A stretch of DNA of 19,016 bases, taken from Bordetella parapertussis (GTDB lineage Bacteria > Pseudomonadota > Gammaproteobacteria > Burkholderiales > Burkholderiaceae_C). Position 1 is the first letter of the stretch. Each line of letters starts with the position of its first letter. Below are positions 1 through 8,219 of this stretch, piece after piece. The position numbers were made by a program, and so were the translations under genes. The DNA lies in the NCBI GenBank assembly GCA_945875935.1, contig CAMCNE010000042.1, forward strand, positions 1-19,016, read 5' to 3'. The notes beneath the pieces were generated by a model. That model searched no databases and was not told where the DNA came from. It saw nothing but the letters and a program-made list of their open reading frames with translations.

Positions 1-201
1 GGCAGCGCGATGTGGCTGGACACCAGCGAGCCGCTGTCGAGCACCCCGCTGCGCCGCATCGTGATGGCACAAGACACCGGCAGCGCCATCGTCGGGGCCG
101 TGCGGGTCGACTATTTCTGGGGCTGGGATGCACCGGCCGAACAGCAGGCCGGCCGCATGAAGCAGCCGCTGCGTGCGTGGGTGCTGGTGCCAAAAACCTG
201 A
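1..201 (+). CDS. mltA: Membrane-bound lytic murein transglycosylase A, C-terminal fragment (5' end outside window)
   Basis: The reading frame is open from base 1 and stops with TGA at 199-201, giving about 66 residues of a C-terminus. It contains the 3D-domain signature of MltA: a PLRRIVMAQDTGSAI stretch followed by VRVDYFWG and a GRMKQ near the end. In MltA the conserved Asp residues of this region form the catalytic site that cleaves the MurNAc-GlcNAc bond of peptidoglycan with formation of a 1,6-anhydro product. The enzyme normally acts as an outer-membrane lipoprotein on the periplasmic side; the lipobox and the rest of the protein lie left of the window. The similarity to the family C-terminus is strong. 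An ATG at 10 is in frame but is internal, not a start. Confidence 0.85.
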   Translation, partial: GSAMWLDTSEPLSSTPLRRIVMAQDTGSAIVGAVRVDYFWGWDAPAEQQAGRMKQPLRAWVLVPKT

Positions 202-274
202 CCGCAAGCCTCGGCCATCGCAGCCGGCACTTTTGATGTATCCCAGCGAGGGTGGTGTTGTTATCCTCGACCGA

Positions 275-2296
275 ATGGGCCTTTTCGCAACGACCGTCTT
301 CCTCTCCGCCTTCCTGCTCTTCCAGATTCAGCCCGTGGTGGCCAAGATGATCCTGCCGTGGTTTGGCGGGTCCTCATCGGTGTGGAGCACGTGCATCGTG
401 TTCTTTCAGGCCGAGTTGCTGCTCGGTTATGCCTACGTGCACTGGCTCCACGAAAAAGTGGCCGTGCGCAAGCAGCCCCTGGTGCATGTTGGCTTGCTGG
501 TGCTGAGCCTGGCCATGCTGCCGGTGGCGGCGGACCCCAGCTGGAAAGGCATGGCGCTCGAGCATCCCGGCTGGAGCGTGCTGGTGGTGCTGGCCACGGC
601 GGTGGGCGCGCCTTACCTGCTGCTGTCGACCACCGGACCCTTGATGCAGGCCTGGTACGCGCGGTCGTTCCCCTCGTCGGGTGTTGATACGAAGCCGTAT
701 CGGCTGTATGCGCTGTCCAATCTGGCCTCGATGCTGGCCTTGCTGAGCTATCCGGTGGTGGTCGAGCCGGCGCTGACGGTCGGCTCGCAGGCGCTGGCTT
801 GGTCGGCGGGCTACGCCGTTTTCGTGGCTGTTTGTGTGGCCACGGCGCTGTTCTCGCGTGGCCGCATGACGGCAGTGGCCCTGGAAGAACCCGTCGACAC
901 CGCCCCATCGCCCAAACCCGGCTGGGGCGAGTGCCTGCTGTGGATCGGGCTTGCAGCTTCGGCTTCGATCTTGCTGCTGGCGATCACCCGCCACCTGACG
1001 CAAGACGTGGCGCCGGTGCCGTTTTTGTGGGTGGTGCCGCTGAGCATCTACCTGCTGAGCTTCATCCTGTGCTTCGATGCGCCGCGCTATTACGTGCGGC
1101 CGTTTTTTCTGGGTGCGCTGCCGCTGGCCTTTGTGGCGCTCGATCTGGCGCTCGAAGGCGGCTTGGGCGTGCCAATGCTGATCACGCTGCTGAGCGTGTC
1201 GCTGTTCATCTTTTGCATGGTGTGCCACGGCGAGCTGGTGCGGCGGCGGCCGCCGGTGCGGCATCTCACGCTGTTTTATCTGATGCTCTCCGTGGGGGGC
1301 GCGATGGGTGGCGCGCTGGTGGCGCTGGTGGCGCCGGCCGTCTTCACCGCCTACTTCGAACTGCCGATCGGACTCTTCCTCTGCGCGGCGCTGGTGATCG
1401 CCGTGCTGTGGCGCGACCTGCGCCCGATGTGGCGCGGCCTGCTGCTGGTGGCGCTGCTGGGCTATGGCTGGCGGCTTGGCAGTATCTCGCTCGAATACGT
1501 CGACGGCTACCGGCGCGTGGTGCGCAATTTCTACAGCCAGCTGCGTGTGGCCGAAGACACCGACCGGCTCGGCACGCTGCGACTGATGCGCCACGGCCGC
1601 ATCAACCACGGCGAGCAGTACATGGCGCCCGCGCTGCGCCGCGAGCCCACCGCCTACTACTGCGAAAAGTCAGCCATCGGACGCGCCATACGCAGCTTGC
1701 CGCAGGATCGTGCTTTGAAGCTCGGCGTGGTGGGCCTGGGCACCGGCACGCTGGCCACCTATGGCCGCTCGGGCGACGAGATGCGCATCTACGAGATCAA
1801 CGAGCAGGTGCTCGAGCTGGCGCGCAGCGAATTCAGCTACCTCGCGGACAGCCCGGCGACCATCACGGCGGTGATGGGAGACGGCCGCCTGATGATCGAA
1901 CGCGAGCCACCGCAGCAGTTCGATCTGCTGGCCATGGATGCATTTTCGGGCGACTCGATCCCCACCCACCTGCTGACGCTCGAAGCCATGGAGACCTACT
2001 TCGGCCACGTCAAACCCGACGGACTGCTGGCCGTTCACATCACCAACCGCTACCTTGACTTGCGCCCGGTGATGGCCAGCGCCGCAGAGCACTTTGGCAA
2101 GGTCGCGCTGATTTACGACCTGAACCCGGACGATGACGACCTGTACTGCCGCAGCTCATCGTGGGTGCTGATGATGAGTCCCGAGCGGGCCGCCAGCTTG
2201 CCCGCCTCGCTGCAAGACGGCGAAAGGCTGGCCACACCCGCCGGTTTCCGTCCCTGGACCGACAGCTTCTCGAATCTGCTGGGCATCCTGAAGTAG
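275..2296 (+). CDS. Multi-pass membrane protein fused to a spermidine-synthase-like (SAM-binding) domain
   Basis: The protein has 673 residues from the ATG at 275. The first ~430 residues are a chain of hydrophobic segments, opening with FLSAFLLFQIQPVVAKMILPW, a sequence typical of proteins annotated as fused MFS/spermidine synthase. The C-terminal ~200 residues form a Rossmann methyltransferase-like domain with GLGTGT at 487-492, an acidic end to the next strand (IYEIN), GDGR, and LLAMDAFSGD, as in spermidine synthases. The membrane half probably sits in the inner membrane with the catalytic-like half in the cytoplasm; the substrate is unknown and true aminopropyl transfer is not shown. I chose 275 because family members begin almost directly at the first membrane helix. 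An in-frame ATG at 236 would add 13 residues, and neither start has a clear Shine-Dalgarno site. It stands alone, convergent with the next gene (19-bp gap). Confidence 0.85.
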   Translation: MGLFATTVFLSAFLLFQIQPVVAKMILPWFGGSSSVWSTCIVFFQAELLLGYAYVHWLHEKVAVRKQPLVHVGLLVLSLAMLPVAADPSWKGMALEHPGWSVLVVLATAVGAPYLLLSTTGPLMQAWYARSFPSSGVDTKPYRLYALSNLASMLALLSYPVVVEPALTVGSQALAWSAGYAVFVAVCVATALFSRGRMTAVALEEPVDTAPSPKPGWGECLLWIGLAASASILLLAITRHLTQDVAPVPFLWVVPLSIYLLSFILCFDAPRYYVRPFFLGALPLAFVALDLALEGGLGVPMLITLLSVSLFIFCMVCHGELVRRRPPVRHLTLFYLMLSVGGAMGGALVALVAPAVFTAYFELPIGLFLCAALVIAVLWRDLRPMWRGLLLVALLGYGWRLGSISLEYVDGYRRVVRNFYSQLRVAEDTDRLGTLRLMRHGRINHGEQYMAPALRREPTAYYCEKSAIGRAIRSLPQDRALKLGVVGLGTGTLATYGRSGDEMRIYEINEQVLELARSEFSYLADSPATITAVMGDGRLMIEREPPQQFDLLAMDAFSGDSIPTHLLTLEAMETYFGHVKPDGLLAVHITNRYLDLRPVMASAAEHFGKVALIYDLNPDDDDLYCRSSSWVLMMSPERAASLPASLQDGERLATPAGFRPWTDSFSNLLGILK

Positions 2297-2315
2297 CGCA
2301 CCGAGCGCGGCTCAC

Positions 2316-3569
2316 TCAGCCTGCGGTCAGCCAAGCGACCAACCCGGCCACTGACAAGCCGGCGAGCAGCCCGGCGGCCACACGCAGCGCATAAGCGCGA
2401 CCGCCGGTGGCCGCTGCGACGATGCACCGCGTGAGCGTGTTGGCACTGATCGCCACCAGCACCATCATCTCGAAGCGATGCGACGACAAGTCGCCTGCGG
2501 AATGAAGCGACGCCAGCGACGCCACCGGCGCCTGCGCATCGAGCAGCGCGGCCATCGCCGTGCCGACCACCAGCCCGGCGTCGCCGAAGTGGCGCTGCGC
2601 ATTGCCCACCACCAATGCCGCGCCACCCAGCAGGGCGGCAGCGATCAAGGCCTCGCGCAGGCGCAAGGCGCTGCCAGCTTGGGCGGCGGGCGGTTCTTCA
2701 AGCACGGCGCCGAACTTCGATCGCAACAAGCCCAGCCCGATGGCCGCCACGCTGAGCGCAGCCACCAGCGCCATCGGCAGGATCGCCCAGGCCGCCCGTG
2801 GCGACAGGGCTGCGGTCATCAGCAAGGCCTGCACCCAAGTGGCCGATGACGACAGCACGGCAGCGGCAGCGAATGCGGCCACCTGCGGGGGATTCGCCCG
2901 CGCCCGCGCGCCAAACGAGGCGATGGTTGCGGTGCTTGACACAAAGCCGCCGGCAAAGCCCGACAGCAACAGGCCACCGCGCGCGCCCAGAGCGCGCAGC
3001 GCCACGTGGCCCGCGGCCTGAATGACGAGGATGAGCAGCACCAGCGTGAACAGCGGCCGTGGCTGGATCACGCCGAAGCCCTCGACCGGGCCACGCGGAA
3101 TCAGCGGCAGCACGATCAGCGCCAGAGCTGCCAGCAGCAAGCCGTCTTGCAACTCTTGTTCGGTCAGCAACTGGGTGGCGAATCGGTGCAAGCGTTCACG
3201 CGAGGCCAGCAACGCGGTGAGCACCGCCGCACATGCGGCGCCAAAGTTCGGCCACATCACGCACTGCACGCCGATCAGGCAGGTGGCGAACAGCGCGAGC
3301 TCGGTGGTCATGCCGGGATCGCTCGAGCGAGTCTTGTAGTGCGACACCACACCGATCAGCGCCACGAAGGCCGCCGCGCACACCACCAGACCCGGCACCT
3401 GCAGCCACTGCGCGAGTGCCCCAATCACCGCGGCCACGGTGAAACTGCGCACGCCTGCGGCCTCGCGCTCGGCGCCGCTGCCCTTGCGCCGCTCACGCTC
3501 GATGCCGATCAGCAGCCCCGCGCCCAACGCCACGGCCAGCCCGACGATCCCGTCCCCAGTCGCTTGCAT
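2316..3569 (-). CDS. MgtC/SapB-DUF4010 family integral membrane protein
   Basis: The protein has 417 residues and is almost entirely hydrophobic. Residues ~8-27 (GLAVALGAGLLIGIERERRK) match the first helix and arginine-containing loop of the MgtC/SapB domain. The rest, with repeated small-residue-rich helices and a GGFVSSTATIASF stretch in the middle, fits the DUF4010 C-terminal half found fused to MgtC-like domains in many proteobacteria. The function is not established; MgtC relatives affect magnesium starvation survival and ATP synthase activity, but that should not be assumed here. The ATG at 3569 has no strong ribosome site. It diverges from the UPF0149 gene across 89 bp, which contains a short inverted repeat (atgcgc...gcgcat, 3579-3598). 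Confidence 0.8.
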   Translation of the reverse strand: MQATGDGIVGLAVALGAGLLIGIERERRKGSGAEREAAGVRSFTVAAVIGALAQWLQVPGLVVCAAAFVALIGVVSHYKTRSSDPGMTTELALFATCLIGVQCVMWPNFGAACAAVLTALLASRERLHRFATQLLTEQELQDGLLLAALALIVLPLIPRGPVEGFGVIQPRPLFTLVLLILVIQAAGHVALRALGARGGLLLSGFAGGFVSSTATIASFGARARANPPQVAAFAAAAVLSSSATWVQALLMTAALSPRAAWAILPMALVAALSVAAIGLGLLRSKFGAVLEEPPAAQAGSALRLREALIAAALLGGAALVVGNAQRHFGDAGLVVGTAMAALLDAQAPVASLASLHSAGDLSSHRFEMMVLVAISANTLTRCIVAAATGGRAYALRVAAGLLAGLSVAGLVAWLTAG

Positions 3570-3658
3570 GCCTGACAGATGCGCCTTGTGGCGCGCATAT
3601 CAAGAGCCGTTCGCGCGTCGCCAGCGCCCACAATCGGCTGAACCTTCCGAAAGCACCC

Positions 3659-4417
3659 ATGCAAAAGCTCCCCACCCCCCATGTCAATCGCGACCTGACC
3701 GACGCCGAGTTTTCCGAGCTCGACGACCTGCTGGCCGCCACCCCGGAACCCCTCGAGCCTGTTGATGTCGTGATGCTCGACGGCTTTCTGTGCGGCGTGC
3801 TGGTGCAGCCCGTGCTGCTGGAAAGCGATCTGTGGATGCCTCATGTCTTCGATTTCGACGGCCAGGCGCTGCCAGACAACGTCGATGCCGAATGGGCGGC
3901 GCGCACGACCTCGCTGATCCTGCGCCGCCATGCAGCGCTCAACCGCGCCATCGTGGAAGACGGCTGGTTCGAGCCGCTGGTGCTCGAGTTCGACGAAGAG
4001 CACCTGCCCGAGCCGCCGGCCGATGGCGAACCCGATCCGCTCGCGGGCCTGCATCCGGTGTCGCATTCGCTGATGCCTTGGGTGGCGGGTTTTCAGCACG
4101 CCTGCGAATGCTTTCCCGATCTGGCCGAGATGACCGACGACGCGGTGCTGTCTGCACTGGCGCGCTTGTACCGTCACCTGCCGGCCGAGACCGACGATGA
4201 GCGCGAAGTGGTCGCCACGCTCGAGCGTGAACACCCCCTGACCACGCTAGACGACGCACTTGAAGACCTGGTGGCCGTGGTGGCCGACCTGTCCCACCTG
4301 ACCACCAAGATGCGCTACAAGGTCGACACCGTCAAGCGTGATGTGCCCAAGCCGGGCCGCAACGATCCGTGCAGCTGCGGCAGCGGCAAGAAGTTCAAGC
4401 TGTGTCACGGCAAGTGA
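3659..4417 (+). CDS. UPF0149/YecA family protein with C-terminal SEC-C zinc motif
   Basis: The protein has 252 residues. The N-terminal part carries the UPF0149 core LEPVDVVMLDGFLCGVLVQP near residues 30-50, then an acidic mid region and a PWVAGFQHA motif. The C-terminus ends in the SEC-C zinc-binding module PGRNDPCSCGSGKKFKLCHG, with ligands C238, C240, C249 and H250. SEC-C tails are known from SecA and YecA, where they bind metal and contact the ribosome or preproteins; YecA-like proteins are otherwise poorly characterised. The length and domain order are those of the family. GAAAG lies 7 bp before the ATG, a weak ribosome site. A related gene without the zinc tail lies at 9694-10419. Confidence 0.88.
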   Translation: MQKLPTPHVNRDLTDAEFSELDDLLAATPEPLEPVDVVMLDGFLCGVLVQPVLLESDLWMPHVFDFDGQALPDNVDAEWAARTTSLILRRHAALNRAIVEDGWFEPLVLEFDEEHLPEPPADGEPDPLAGLHPVSHSLMPWVAGFQHACECFPDLAEMTDDAVLSALARLYRHLPAETDDEREVVATLEREHPLTTLDDALEDLVAVVADLSHLTTKMRYKVDTVKRDVPKPGRNDPCSCGSGKKFKLCHGK

Positions 4418-4426
4418 CGGGCTGAC

Positions 4427-4458
4427 GGGCGCCGCCGCCAACCGCTGGCGGCGCGCCC
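4427..4458. terminator. Strong GC hairpin between convergent yecA-like gene and cynS
   Basis: Left arm 4427-4440 and right arm 4446-4458 pair over 13 base pairs with one bulged C (4432) and a 5-nt loop (4441-4445). It starts 10 bp after the UPF0149 stop and 18 bp beyond the cynS stop, the expected place for a two-way terminator. It has no T-tract on either side, so it is not a textbook intrinsic terminator; it could instead be a 3'-end stabilising structure. Confidence 0.45.
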
Positions 4459-4475
4459 CATGACGGCCGCGGCTG

Positions 4476-4919
4476 TCAGTAGGTCTTGTAGGACAGGAAC
4501 TTGCCCGACATCACGATGTTGACCCGATCGCCAGCGTCGTTGGGCTCGCGCGTGAGGTCCATCTTGAAGTCGATGGCACTCATGATGCCGTCGCCGAACT
4601 CTTCGTGGATCAACTCCTTGAAGGTCGTGCCGTAGACGCTGATCAGCTCATAGAAGCGGTAGATGAGCGGATCGGTGGGCACCGAGGTCGGCAGCGACCC
4701 CTTGTAGGGCACGACCTGCAACCACTTTTCGGCTTCGGCGCTCAACCCGAAGGTCTTCGCGATGACTTTCGCCTGCTTCGCATCGAAGGTCATCTGGCCC
4801 AGGCAGCCGGCGGTGACCCACTCCTTGCTCAGGCCGACCTTCTTGGCCACGTCCTCCCACTTCAGGCCTTTCTGGATCTTGGCCTCGATGATCATTTCGG
4901 TAACGTCGTTGCGGTTCAT
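4476..4919 (-). CDS. cynS: Cyanase (cyanate hydratase)
   Basis: The protein has 147 residues. Cyanase converts cyanate and bicarbonate to carbamate and CO2, the carbamate then releasing ammonia. The N-terminal half is a helical, HTH-like domain (residues ~1-70). The C-terminal half has the catalytic set of the family: R88 and E91 in YRFYELI and S114 in GDGIMSAIDF, corresponding to the known Arg/Glu/Ser triad of the E. coli decamer. The protein ends in GKFLSYKTY, close to the family's terminal sequence. An excellent AAGGAG site lies 6 bp before the ATG, 29 bp after the ATPase gene stop. It is the last gene of the transporter-cyanase operon, so imported cyanate is probably its substrate. Confidence 0.97.
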   Translation of the reverse strand: MNRNDVTEMIIEAKIQKGLKWEDVAKKVGLSKEWVTAGCLGQMTFDAKQAKVIAKTFGLSAEAEKWLQVVPYKGSLPTSVPTDPLIYRFYELISVYGTTFKELIHEEFGDGIMSAIDFKMDLTREPNDAGDRVNIVMSGKFLSYKTY

Positions 4920-4948
4920 GTGCGCTCCTTGGGGTTGATGGAAAAGGT

Positions 4949-5839
4949 TCAGGCGGTGGTCTGGGCCGGCGCGAGGCCAGGCTCCACGACAGGCGGCACC
5001 GCGGGTGCTCGGCCATGCGACAGCTCCTTCGAGCGCGCGACCAGAAAGTCGACCAGGTGGTTGCGAATGCGGTAGTACTGAGGGTCGTGGTGCAGCGAGG
5101 CACGCTGTCGGTCACGCGACATCGTGTTGCGCACGATCTCGGCGATGCGCGCCTGCGGCCCATTGCTCATCAGCAAGATCTTGTCGGCCAGCAAGATGGC
5201 TTCGTCCACGTCGTGCGTGATCATGAACACCGTCTGGCGGGTCTCGGCGCAGATGCGCAGCAGCTCGTCTTGGATCGTGCCCCGCGTGAGCGCGTCGAGT
5301 GCCCCGAACGGCTCGTCGAGCAACAGCATCCTCGGCTCGATCGCGAAGGCCCGCGCGATGCCCACTCGCTGTTTCATGCCCCCGGACAAGGCAGACGGAT
5401 TCTTGTCGATCGCAGGCGTCAGCCCGACCAGCGCGACGTACTTCTCGACCTGGGCATTGACCTGCGCGGCGCTCCAGCCAGGCCACTTGCTGCGCACGGC
5501 GAACGCGATGTTCTTGCGCACCGACAGCCACGGCATCAGTGCGTGACCCTGGAACACCACGCCACGCTCCAGGCTGGGACCGGCGACCTCGCGGCCATCC
5601 ATGAACACGTAGCCGTCGGTCGCCTGATCGAGCCCGGCCAGCACGTTGAGGATCGTCGTCTTGCCGCACCCCGAGTGGCCGATGATGCAAACGAACTCGC
5701 CTTGCTGAATGCCGAAGTTGACGCTGTCGAACACCGGCTCGCCGGCCTTGCCATCCGCCGACGGATAGCGCTTCGAAAGCCCTTCGACGCGCAGAAACGG
5801 CGCGTCGCTGGCAGTGCTGGGGTTCAACTCATTCGACAT
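4949..5839 (-). CDS. cynD: ABC transporter ATP-binding protein, cyanate/nitrate type
   Basis: The protein has 296 residues and drives import by ATP hydrolysis on the cytoplasmic side. It shows Walker A GHSGCGKTT (54-62), Q-loop glutamine Q97, signature LSGGMKQR (151-158), Walker B MLLLDEP (171-177) and the switch histidine H209 in MITHD. It belongs to the NrtD/SsuB/TauB group of nitrate, sulfonate and taurine importers. The last ~45 residues are a Pro/Ala-rich extension with no recognised domain. Its ATG lies within the end of the permease gene (11-bp overlap), implying translational coupling; AAAGG lies about 9 bp before the start. The cyanate assignment rests on the cyanase gene directly downstream. 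The alternative is a general nitrate/bicarbonate-type importer. Confidence 0.92.
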   Translation of the reverse strand: MSNELNPSTASDAPFLRVEGLSKRYPSADGKAGEPVFDSVNFGIQQGEFVCIIGHSGCGKTTILNVLAGLDQATDGYVFMDGREVAGPSLERGVVFQGHALMPWLSVRKNIAFAVRSKWPGWSAAQVNAQVEKYVALVGLTPAIDKNPSALSGGMKQRVGIARAFAIEPRMLLLDEPFGALDALTRGTIQDELLRICAETRQTVFMITHDVDEAILLADKILLMSNGPQARIAEIVRNTMSRDRQRASLHHDPQYYRIRNHLVDFLVARSKELSHGRAPAVPPVVEPGLAPAQTTA

Positions 5840-6710
5840 AGGAAATCGCCTTTTGCGCCCGGGCGAATAGGCCGTCGAGCAGCATGCCGACCACGCCGAT
5901 GACCCCGATCGCGAAGATCACGTTGGTGAGAGACAGGTTGTTCCATTCGTTCCACACGAAGTAGCCGATGCCGGTGCCACCGACCAGCATCTCGGCGGCC
6001 ACGATCACCAGCCAGGCGATGCCCATGCTGATGCGCATGCCCGTCAGGATGGTCGGTGCGGCGGCCGGCAGGATCACCTCGAACGCCAGACGCAGCCGCG
6101 ACACCTCGAGCGTCTTGGCGACGTTCAGCCACTCTCGCCGCACCCCGGCCACGCCGAAGGCAGTGTTGATCAACATCGGCCACACCGAGCAGATGAAGAT
6201 CACGAAGATGCCCGAGATCGACGAGTCCTTGATGGTGTACAGCGCCAGCGGCATCCAGGCCAACGGCGAGATGGGCTTGAGCACCTGGATGAACGGATCG
6301 AGCGCTCGGTAGAGCATGGGGCTCATGCCGATCAGGAAGCCCAGCGGGATGGCCACCAGCGCGGCGATGGCGAAGCCCAGTCCGACGCGAGCCAGCGAAT
6401 GCCCGAGCTGGATGCCGATGCCTTTGTCGTTCGGGCCGTTGTCGTAGAAGGGATGGGACAGCTGCTTCACCACCGTCTCGCCCATTTGCGCGAGGGTGGG
6501 AAATCCACTGTTCTTCTTTTCGCCCTCGGCCGCGCCGGGATCCTTGCCGAGCAGTTTCTGGTACTCGATCTGCTCGGCCGTCAGTGGCACGACGGAGACC
6601 GCAGCCGATTTCACGGGCAACGTCGCCAGATGCCACACCAAAAGCAGCACAACGAGGATGAGCGCGGACAGGGCGCCCGATTGCAGCGCCTGCAGCTTGT
6701 GGGTTTTCAC
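5829..6710 (-). CDS. cynB: ABC transporter permease, cyanate/nitrate type
   Basis: The protein has 293 residues and is an inner-membrane permease of the NrtB/SsuC/TauC family. One N-terminal helix (residues ~12-34) is followed by a ~70-residue polar linker and then five or so membrane segments. The cytoplasmic EAA-type loop that contacts the ATPase is visible around EWLNVAKTLEVSRLRLAFEV followed by PAAAPTILTGMR. The start is GTG at 6710. A GAGG ribosome site overlaps the TGA stop of the binding-protein gene 9 bp upstream, so the two genes look translationally coupled. It overlaps the ATPase gene by 11 bp at its 3' end. Confidence 0.92.
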   Translation of the reverse strand: MKTHKLQALQSGALSALILVVLLLVWHLATLPVKSAAVSVVPLTAEQIEYQKLLGKDPGAAEGEKKNSGFPTLAQMGETVVKQLSHPFYDNGPNDKGIGIQLGHSLARVGLGFAIAALVAIPLGFLIGMSPMLYRALDPFIQVLKPISPLAWMPLALYTIKDSSISGIFVIFICSVWPMLINTAFGVAGVRREWLNVAKTLEVSRLRLAFEVILPAAAPTILTGMRISMGIAWLVIVAAEMLVGGTGIGYFVWNEWNNLSLTNVIFAIGVIGVVGMLLDGLFARAQKAISYVE

Positions 6711-6719
6711 CGTGCGGCC

Positions 6720-8102
6720 TCAGATGCGGCTGATGGCGAAGCTGTTGGCATACGCCTCAGCCTTGGCGGGATCGAACTCCTTGCCCATGATCTGGTACTT
6801 CCTGTAAGCACCCTCGGGCACCTTCTGATCGAGCAGCTTCATCTGCTTTTTGGCATCGGTCAGCAAGAACACCTGCTCGGCGATCTGCTTGTAGTTGACC
6901 TCGCCCTTGAGGTAGCCCCAGCGCTTCATTTGCGTGAGCATCCACACCGCCATGCTTTGCCACGGCACCGGGTCGAAGTCGGCGCGGTCGGGCACGTTCT
7001 TGATGCCGCCCAGCCCGTCAGCGAACTTGCCCGTCAGCACCTGGGCTACCACCGTTTCCGGCTGGTTCAGGTAGGCGGTGGGGGAAATGACCTTGGCGAT
7101 CAGTTCACGGTTCTTCGGGTCGCGAGCCATGTTGGCGGCGGTCAGCACCGCACGGAACAACGCGGCGAAGGTGTTGGGGTTTTGCTTGATGAAGTCGTCG
7201 CTGACGCCAAAGGCGCAACACGGATGACCGTCCCAGATTTCCTTCGACAGGATGTGGATGAAGCCGACCTCGTCGTACACCGCACGCTGGTTGAACGGAT
7301 CCGGGCCGAGGAATCCGTCGATGTTGCCCGCGCGCAGGTTGGCCACCATTTCAGGCGGCGGCACGACGCGGATCTGCACATCGGTGTCGGGATTCAGCCC
7401 GTTCTCGGCAAGGTAGTAGCGCAGCAGAAAGTTGTGCATCGAGAACTCGAACGGCACGGCGAACTTGAATCCCTTCCAGCCCTTCGGATCGCGGTTGTCC
7501 TTGTGCTTGAGCGCCAGAGTGATGGCCTGGCCGTTGATGTTCTGGATCGTTGCCACGCGCATCGGTTGCGCGACCGAGCCCACACCCATCGAGATGGCCA
7601 GCGGCATCGGCGACAGGAAGTGCGAGGCGTCATGCTCCTTGTTGAGCATCTTGTCGCGGATGAGCGCCCAGCCTGCGGTCTTGTTGAGCTGAACGTTAAG
7701 CCCCTGCTGGCGATAAAAGCCGAGCGGGCTGGCCATGATGAGTGGCGTCGCGCAGGTGATCGCGATGAAGCCGAGCTTCAGGTCTTTCTTCTCGAGGGAG
7801 CCGGTGTCCTGCGCCATGGCTTCGAGCGCCCCCAGCGGCAGCAGCGAGGCAATGGCCGCACGGGCGGTGTTCGCGCCGACAGCTTGCAGGAAGCGGCGGC
7901 GAAGCGGCTCATGCGGAAACAGCGCTTTGACCAGCGAGGCCTCGATGAAGTCGCGCGAGTAGGCCTCGGCCGACATCGCCTGCGCTTCAGCCTGGTGATC
8001 GGCAGCGCTGTGATCGCGACCGCAGCCACATTTCATCATCAGCGGCCGGTCGGCGTTGTAAGGGTCAAAACTGTTGGTCGTTGGTGCCTCGCTGCGGCTC
8101 AT
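6720..8102 (-). CDS. cynA: Cyanate/nitrate ABC transporter substrate-binding protein (NrtA/CmpA-like), Tat-type signal
   Basis: The protein has 460 residues and matches NrtA/CmpA-type solute-binding proteins, with KKDLKLGFIAITCATPLIMA opening the mature domain and later motifs such as EFSMHNFLLRYYLAE and PPPEMVANLRAGNIDGF. It should bind the transported anion in the periplasm. A twin-arginine-like signal, RRRFLQ (68-73) followed by a hydrophobic run to AMAQ (~98), implies folded export. Ahead of it lies an unusual ~65-residue polar region with a CGCG motif (C25, C27). The ATG at 8102 is well supported by AGGAG 7 bp upstream; internal ATGs at residues 22, 23 and 43 would shorten the presequence but have no good ribosome sites. 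It is the first gene of the operon. Nitrate or bicarbonate are alternative ligands. Confidence 0.9.
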   Translation of the reverse strand: MSRSEAPTTNSFDPYNADRPLMMKCGCGRDHSAADHQAEAQAMSAEAYSRDFIEASLVKALFPHEPLRRRFLQAVGANTARAAIASLLPLGALEAMAQDTGSLEKKDLKLGFIAITCATPLIMASPLGFYRQQGLNVQLNKTAGWALIRDKMLNKEHDASHFLSPMPLAISMGVGSVAQPMRVATIQNINGQAITLALKHKDNRDPKGWKGFKFAVPFEFSMHNFLLRYYLAENGLNPDTDVQIRVVPPPEMVANLRAGNIDGFLGPDPFNQRAVYDEVGFIHILSKEIWDGHPCCAFGVSDDFIKQNPNTFAALFRAVLTAANMARDPKNRELIAKVISPTAYLNQPETVVAQVLTGKFADGLGGIKNVPDRADFDPVPWQSMAVWMLTQMKRWGYLKGEVNYKQIAEQVFLLTDAKKQMKLLDQKVPEGAYRKYQIMGKEFDPAKAEAYANSFAISRI

Positions 8103-8134
8103 GGTGGGACTCCTGTAAGACGATTGAAAGATAG

Positions 8135-8146
8135 GGGGTGCACCCC
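8135..8146. promoter_or_regulatory. Perfect palindrome GGGGTGCACCCC upstream of cynA (possible operator)
   Basis: The 12-bp sequence reads identically on both strands and lies 33 bp before the cynA start codon, just upstream of a TATCTT -10-like hexamer. That position suits a repressor or activator site, or part of one. No regulator gene (for example a cynR-like LysR gene) lies in the window, so the binding protein is unknown. Short palindromes also arise by chance in GC-rich DNA. Confidence 0.35.
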
Positions 8147-8219
8147 ATGCCGCGGCACTAGCAGGTCAGCTCGGGCAGGTCGCCGACCCGGCGCTCAGGC
8201 CAGCCGACGTCCGCAGGCT

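Noticed and set aside
374..1609. 411-codon open frame antisense to the spermidine-synthase fusion gene
   Set aside because: His/Gln/Arg-rich translation with no family features, fully opposite a well-supported gene; typical antisense frame of high-GC DNA.
3579..3598. Inverted repeat ATGCGC...GCGCAT between the MgtC-like and UPF0149 genes
   Set aside because: Only 6 bp per arm and GC-rich; likely chance, and not placed against a recognisable promoter.
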